DNA from: Candidatus Woykebacteria bacterium RIFCSPLOWO2_01_FULL_43_14
GTDB lineage: Bacteria > Patescibacteriota > Microgenomatia > Woykebacterales > 2-01-FULL-43-14
Length of the DNA stretch: 46,988 nucleotides
Assembly (NCBI GenBank): GCA_001816835.1
Contig: MHDB01000026.1
Span: 10,312-57,299, forward strand
Reading direction: 5' to 3'
Shown here: in pieces, positions 42,951-46,988 of the stretch
Numbering within the stretch: position 1 is the first letter of the stretch
How the letters are laid out: each line of letters opens with the position of its first letter
Position numbers and translations under genes: made by a program
Notes under the pieces: model-generated
What the model saw: only the letters and a program-made list of their open reading frames with translations
What the model was told of the DNA's origin: nothing
Database searches by the model: none

Positions 42951-44834
42951 ATGAAATTTTTGGAAGTAACCTACTCAGCTTTCAAAAAAAGGCCATTTTT
43001 AAATCCAAAGCATCGTAAGGTCGTTAAAGTTATTGTAATATCGACTTTGATTTTGGTGCTTTTGGGCATACTTTACTTCCTGATTAGTTACCCACACGTT
43101 CAGTCAACTTACGCCGCAGTGAAAAAAACAGCTGAGCGAGCCAAGTCTCTTCAACAAAGCCTAAAAGATCAAGATGTGGTTGGCGTGCGGGAGCAATCGA
43201 TTTTGCTTCAGACTGATCTCAAGGAGACTAAAAAAGAAGTTGACTATTTCTGGGTACTAGGTTATATACCGATACTTAATTGGTACTATAGTGATGGTGT
43301 TCACCTACTCAATGCGGGGAGTATTTCAACAGAGGCTGCCGTAATAGCCTCAGATGCCTTGATCCCTTTTGCCGACAGTTTAGGTCTTCGGGGAGGCACT
43401 GATGACGGTAACGCTGAAGAAAAAGCCTCAAAGCTTGTCCAAATTATGCCCAAGATTCTTCCCGAGATAGATGTTCTCCAAGAAAAAATTACCCAAGTTA
43501 GGAAAGAAATTTCTCCGATTAACCCTAATATTTATCCAGAGCAAGTAGGCGGTATCAAGATAAAATCAGCTCTTAACACCTTCAAAGGATTAATTGAAAC
43601 AGCCAATAGTATAGCGCCAGAACTAAAACCGATTCTTACTATTTTGCCCAGCAGCCTGGGGGACCCTAAGCCCAAAACTTATATGGTTATCCTCCAAAAT
43701 GATGCCGAAATCCGTTCAACCGGCGGATTTATTACCTCAGTTGCTTACATAACACTCTCAAAAGGCAGGATTGTTTCGGTCAAGAGTGAGGATATTTACC
43801 GACTTGACGAAAGAATCAGGAATCACCCGGTAGCTCCTGAACAAATTAGAAAGTATCTTAAGCAAGAGAAACTTTTCCTAAGGGATACGAACCTTTCAGC
43901 CGATTTTGTGGTGTCTATGGATGCTTTCAACTCCTTATACCAATCCTCAGACGAAGTGGTGAGCTACGATGGTTTTATTGCCTTAGATACCAAATTTGTG
44001 GAAAAACTACTGAGTGTGACTGGACCGGTCACCACTGATGCTTACGGGGAGACTTTTTCGGCTGACCCTTCGGTGAATGGAATTTCAGACGTTGTTTATA
44101 AACTTGAGCTGTATTCTCAAAAGTTGCTTAGACAAACTGATGACCGTAAGGAACTCTTAGGTGATTTGTTAGATAGCCTTATGAAAACGGTTCTTAGGTC
44201 CCCGACCGAAAAATGGCAACCTTTGATACAAGTTACTATCGAGTCTGGTCAAGAGAAACATCTGATGGTCTATTCTTTTGACAAAAACACCCAAACCTTG
44301 ATTGAAAAGTATAATCTGGCTGGAAGAATTATCGATTATGATGGAGACTATTTACACGTCAATGAAAACAACTATGGTGGTCTGAAATCTAACCTTTTCG
44401 TAAACGAGGTGTTTGAGCAAGAAATAGATATCGGAAACGATGGCGAAGTAACTAAAACTGTTAAGATCCACCTAAACAACCCTTTTCGGGACGATGGTTG
44501 GCTCAACGGGACTTACAATGATTACCTGCGGCTTTATGTCCCTCAAGGTTCTAAATTGGATAAAGCGAGCTCAAGCACTTCAGCAATTGATACCTCGACT
44601 GACTTTGGTAAAACAGTTTTCACGACATTCGTGAGCGTTGGCCCCGAAAGTAGTAAAACAGTTGAGATTACCTATAAGTTACCGTTCAAAGTGAAAAAAG
44701 GCCAGCCATATAAGATGATGGTTCAAAAACAGCCTGGCGCTAAGTCTCATCAAATGATTGTTAAAATTAACGGCAATCAAGTAGAGAATACTAAACTAGC
44801 AACAGATAAAGAATTCAGCTTCAAGATTCCCTAA
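42951..44834 (+). CDS. DUF4012 family membrane protein
   Basis: A 627-residue protein with one membrane helix near residues 24-45, a helical stretch (about 55-200) and a large, probably extracytoplasmic domain. The DUF4012 signature MVILQNDAEIRSTGGF lies near residue 247. The family is common in Actinobacteria and CPR and often sits beside surface-glycan genes; its function is unsettled. It starts 6 bp after the sugar transferase stop, so it shares the manC transcript. The C-terminus has a beta-rich repeat-like end (KTVEITYKLPFKVKKGQPY). Confidence 0.88.
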   Translation: MKFLEVTYSAFKKRPFLNPKHRKVVKVIVISTLILVLLGILYFLISYPHVQSTYAAVKKTAERAKSLQQSLKDQDVVGVREQSILLQTDLKETKKEVDYFWVLGYIPILNWYYSDGVHLLNAGSISTEAAVIASDALIPFADSLGLRGGTDDGNAEEKASKLVQIMPKILPEIDVLQEKITQVRKEISPINPNIYPEQVGGIKIKSALNTFKGLIETANSIAPELKPILTILPSSLGDPKPKTYMVILQNDAEIRSTGGFITSVAYITLSKGRIVSVKSEDIYRLDERIRNHPVAPEQIRKYLKQEKLFLRDTNLSADFVVSMDAFNSLYQSSDEVVSYDGFIALDTKFVEKLLSVTGPVTTDAYGETFSADPSVNGISDVVYKLELYSQKLLRQTDDRKELLGDLLDSLMKTVLRSPTEKWQPLIQVTIESGQEKHLMVYSFDKNTQTLIEKYNLAGRIIDYDGDYLHVNENNYGGLKSNLFVNEVFEQEIDIGNDGEVTKTVKIHLNNPFRDDGWLNGTYNDYLRLYVPQGSKLDKASSSTSAIDTSTDFGKTVFTTFVSVGPESSKTVEITYKLPFKVKKGQPYKMMVQKQPGAKSHQMIVKINGNQVENTKLATDKEFSFKIP

Positions 44835-44869
44835 CTAGCAGTCCATTTTTGTTCTCGAGGTTAAGTGGG

Positions 44870-44875
44870 TATAAT
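44870..44875 (+). promoter_or_regulatory. -10 TATAAT of recO-glyQS
   Basis: Consensus TATAAT ends 9 nt before the ATG at 44885. It separates the housekeeping pair from the glycan operon and fixes the recO start. Confidence 0.6.
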
Positions 44876-44884
44876 AATAGGTGT

Positions 44885-45649
44885 ATGAGTTCTTACCGAA
44901 CTGAGGCTGTAGTAATTAAGAGTAGCGATTTTGGTGAGGCAGATAGGCTTCTCACCCTCTACACTAGGAACAAAGGTAAACTAAGCGCGATTGCCAAGGG
45001 TGTTAAAAAACCTGAGAGCCGTAAGGCCGGTAGTGTTGACCTTTTAAGCCATGTGTCTCTTTATCTGGCCGAAGGTCGTAGTCTAGATATTATTTTAGAA
45101 GCCTCTCTTCTTAATACCTTTTCCAACCTAAGACAAAATCTGCATTTAATCGCTTCCTGCTACGCGATACTAGAGTTGGTTGACCAAATTACTCCTGATC
45201 GGCAGGAGAACATAGAACTGTTTAGGCTGCTAACCCAAGTTCTCACAAAGTTAGACGAAGTAGTGAAAGATGAAGATGCTGGGAAAATTCTAACAGCTTT
45301 TAAAATTAAGCTTCTAACTAACACTGGATTCAGACCTCAATTGGTAAAGTGTGCCAACTGTTCTTCAATCTTGACTACTGCGAGTAATCGTTTTAGTGCC
45401 GCTTTAGGTGGTGTTTTATGCGGTGCTTGTGGTAATCTGGATAAAGCTAGCAGGCCGATTTCTAGCCAGGCCATAAAGATCTTAAGATTTATTCAAGATG
45501 AGGATTATGATCAGGTTATGAAACTTGATTACCCAAAAGTACTAGGTATGGAAGTAGAGCAACAAATTCGGTATTATTTGGAGTATTTACTAGAAAAAGA
45601 ACTTAAGTCAAACCACTTTGTAGAGAAAGTTAATGGTCTAAGTAGTTAA
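44885..45649 (+). CDS. recO: DNA repair protein RecO
   Basis: RecO anneals single strands and loads RecA in the RecFOR pathway. The product has 254 residues, the usual length. The OB-fold N-terminus has YRTEAVVIKSSDFGEADRLL (4-23) and GKLSAIAKGV (31-40). The zinc finger is C156-x2-C159 with C179-x2-C182 (KCANC and CGACG). The ATG at 44885 is chosen over an upstream one at 44849 because RecO starts just before YRTEAVVI and the -10 would lie inside the longer version. Confidence 0.95.
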   Translation: MSSYRTEAVVIKSSDFGEADRLLTLYTRNKGKLSAIAKGVKKPESRKAGSVDLLSHVSLYLAEGRSLDIILEASLLNTFSNLRQNLHLIASCYAILELVDQITPDRQENIELFRLLTQVLTKLDEVVKDEDAGKILTAFKIKLLTNTGFRPQLVKCANCSSILTTASNRFSAALGGVLCGACGNLDKASRPISSQAIKILRFIQDEDYDQVMKLDYPKVLGMEVEQQIRYYLEYLLEKELKSNHFVEKVNGLSS

Positions 45650-45654
45650 ATCAT

Positions 45655-46988
45655 ATGGATGATCAAAACCAAGACAACTTAATGACAGAAATAACCTCCC
45701 TTTGTAAACGTCGAGGATTTATTTACCCTGGGTCGGAAATATATGGTGGTCTCGCAGGAACTTGGGATTATGGTCCGGTAGGCGCCTTGCTTAAGAAAAA
45801 TCTAAAAGATCTGTGGTGGAAGGAAATGGTCCAACTTCGGGATGACATAGTGGGCGTTGATGCAGCGATTATGATGAATCCTAAGGCTTGGGAAGCAAGT
45901 GGTCATGTCGAAGCTTTCACCGATCCGTTAGTTGAGTGTAAGCTTTGTCATAGACGGTTTAGGTCTGACAAAGAAGATGAAATTAAAGGGCATGAAAGAG
46001 AACACGAAAGTGACAAAAGTTTACAAAGAGAGAAAATGGCATGGACGGAGCCACAACAATTCAATCTTTTAGTCAAGGCGTATTTAGGAATTGTGGAAGG
46101 TAAACAGTCCGAGATTTTCTTGCGTGGGGAAATTACTAACGGAGTCCAGGTTAACTTTCGTAATGTGGTCGACTCGACACGGGTCAAGATTCCTTTTGGG
46201 ATTGCCCAAATCGGGAAGGCTTTTCGTAATGAAATAACTCCGGGAAACTTCACGTTTCGTTCTCGGGAGTTTGAACAAATGGAAGTCCAGTTTTATGTCA
46301 AACCTGATGAAGCCGAGGGAACAAAATGGTTTGATTACTGGAAGCAAAATCGAATGGATTTTTACCTTTCCTTGGGTATGAAGAAGGAAAATCTTCGTTT
46401 TCGTGACCACGCACCGGATGAGCGAGCTCATTATGCCAAGATGGCAACTGATATCGAGTATAATGCTCCTTTTGGTTGGTCGGAGTTTATGGGAATTCAC
46501 CATCGGGGAGACTGGGATCTCAAAAGGCATCAAGAGTATTCGGGACAGGATATGAGCTATTTTGACCAAGTGAGTGGGGAGCGGTTTATCCCTTGGGATA
46601 TAGAGACTTCGGCGGGAGTGGATCGCTCACTGCTGTTTGTTTTAATTGACTCATACACAGAAGATGGTGAGCGAGTGTATCTAAAACTTCATCCGAAACT
46701 AGCCCCCTACAAAGCCGCCGTTTTTCCTTTACTGGCAAATAAAGAAGAGTTAGTATCCAAGGCGAGAAAAATTTACGAAGATCTAAAATCTAGTTTCATG
46801 GTCGCGTGGGATGACCGAGGAAATATCGGAAAACGCTACGCAGCTCAGGATGAAATTGGAACACCCTTCTGTATCACGGTAGACTTCGATTCCCTTCAAG
46901 ATGAAGCAGTGACTATCCGAAATCGTGATAGTGCCACCCAAGAACGCGTTGCTATAAAAGATCTCAGATCTTTCATCTCTGATAAAAT
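45655..46988 (+). CDS. glyQS: Glycyl-tRNA synthetase, dimeric class II type (C-terminus cut by window edge)
   Basis: 444 codons are visible and no stop is reached; the family is about 460 residues, so only a short end is missing. GTWDYGPVG (35-43), CKLCHRRF (95-102), motif 2 AFRNEITPGNFTFRSREFEQ (189-208) and motif 3 IETSAGVDRSLL (316-327) identify the alpha2 (eukaryote/archaea/Gram-positive-type) enzyme. The usual RPETAQG motif reads RGEITNG (157-163), a notable departure near the active site. The ATG lies 5 bp after recO, so they are probably co-transcribed. Confidence 0.95.
   Translation, partial: MDDQNQDNLMTEITSLCKRRGFIYPGSEIYGGLAGTWDYGPVGALLKKNLKDLWWKEMVQLRDDIVGVDAAIMMNPKAWEASGHVEAFTDPLVECKLCHRRFRSDKEDEIKGHEREHESDKSLQREKMAWTEPQQFNLLVKAYLGIVEGKQSEIFLRGEITNGVQVNFRNVVDSTRVKIPFGIAQIGKAFRNEITPGNFTFRSREFEQMEVQFYVKPDEAEGTKWFDYWKQNRMDFYLSLGMKKENLRFRDHAPDERAHYAKMATDIEYNAPFGWSEFMGIHHRGDWDLKRHQEYSGQDMSYFDQVSGERFIPWDIETSAGVDRSLLFVLIDSYTEDGERVYLKLHPKLAPYKAAVFPLLANKEELVSKARKIYEDLKSSFMVAWDDRGNIGKRYAAQDEIGTPFCITVDFDSLQDEAVTIRNRDSATQERVAIKDLRSFISDK

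Noticed and set aside
1..46988. Alternative genetic code (TGA as glycine)
   Set aside because: TGA ends many genes at precise ATGA overlaps and reading through would run into the next gene in another frame.
1..46988. CRISPR array, rRNA, tRNA or prophage genes
   Set aside because: No regularly spaced direct repeats, no rRNA-like or complete tRNA-like segments and no phage structural proteins were recognised.

Overview
The window reads as part of the genome of a small-genome bacterium of the Candidate Phyla Radiation (Patescibacteria), possibly the Microgenomates group. Supporting this are moderately low GC, almost no intergenic space, near absence of Shine-Dalgarno sequences, a DUF4012 membrane protein, and a very large set of polytopic glycosyltransferases. 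TGA is an ordinary stop (many ATGA overlaps), so the genetic code is 11 and the recoding lineages (Gracilibacteria, Absconditabacteria) are excluded. The phylum is an inference, not proven by the sequence.

About 40 kb is one cell-surface glycan district. Positions 1-6337 hold divergent and convergent genes: a truncated GT39-like enzyme, a SAM methyltransferase, a DUF2079 protein, a YfhO-like protein and GDP-mannose 4,6-dehydratase. Positions 6427-17053 form a nine-gene gapless operon: GT39, WecB, polyprenol-P-mannose synthase-like GT2, flippase, GT39, second flippase, GT2 and two GT4. Positions 17079-19080 are an AT-rich accessory island: alkaline-ceramidase-like membrane protein, zinc-ribbon miniprotein, DUF5678 protein and retropepsin-like protease. 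A frameshifted membrane protein follows at 19161-20911 (minus). Positions 20999-37665 are a thirteen-gene operon in which every neighbouring pair overlaps; it includes an unusual O-antigen-ligase/GT39 fusion. Positions 37634-40002 hold a minus-strand GT4, a REP-associated tyrosine transposase (RAYT) bracketed by palindromes, and a small orphan gene. Positions 40111-44834 hold a WbaZ-like GT4, ManC, an undecaprenyl-phosphate sugar transferase and DUF4012. The window ends in housekeeping genes: recO and a glyQS truncated by the window edge.

The genes fit one inferred pathway. ManC and Gmd supply GDP-mannose and GDP-4-keto-6-deoxymannose. WecB supplies UDP-ManNAc. The WcaJ/WbaP-type transferase starts a lipid-linked glycan, GT2/GT4 enzymes extend it on the cytosolic face, flippases export it, and the ligase and GT-C enzymes finish it outside using polyprenyl-phosphate sugars.

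Three signals deserve a second look. First, a family of 13-bp palindromes (six-base arms around one central base) includes a pair flanking the RAYT, a REPIN-like pair inserted in frame in a glycosyltransferase gene, and a third type found twice between genes. Second, most transcription units have a -10 hexamer only 6-14 nt before the start codon, which suggests leaderless mRNAs. Third, the 17-19 kb island carries a ceramidase-like enzyme and a DUF5678/retropepsin pair.
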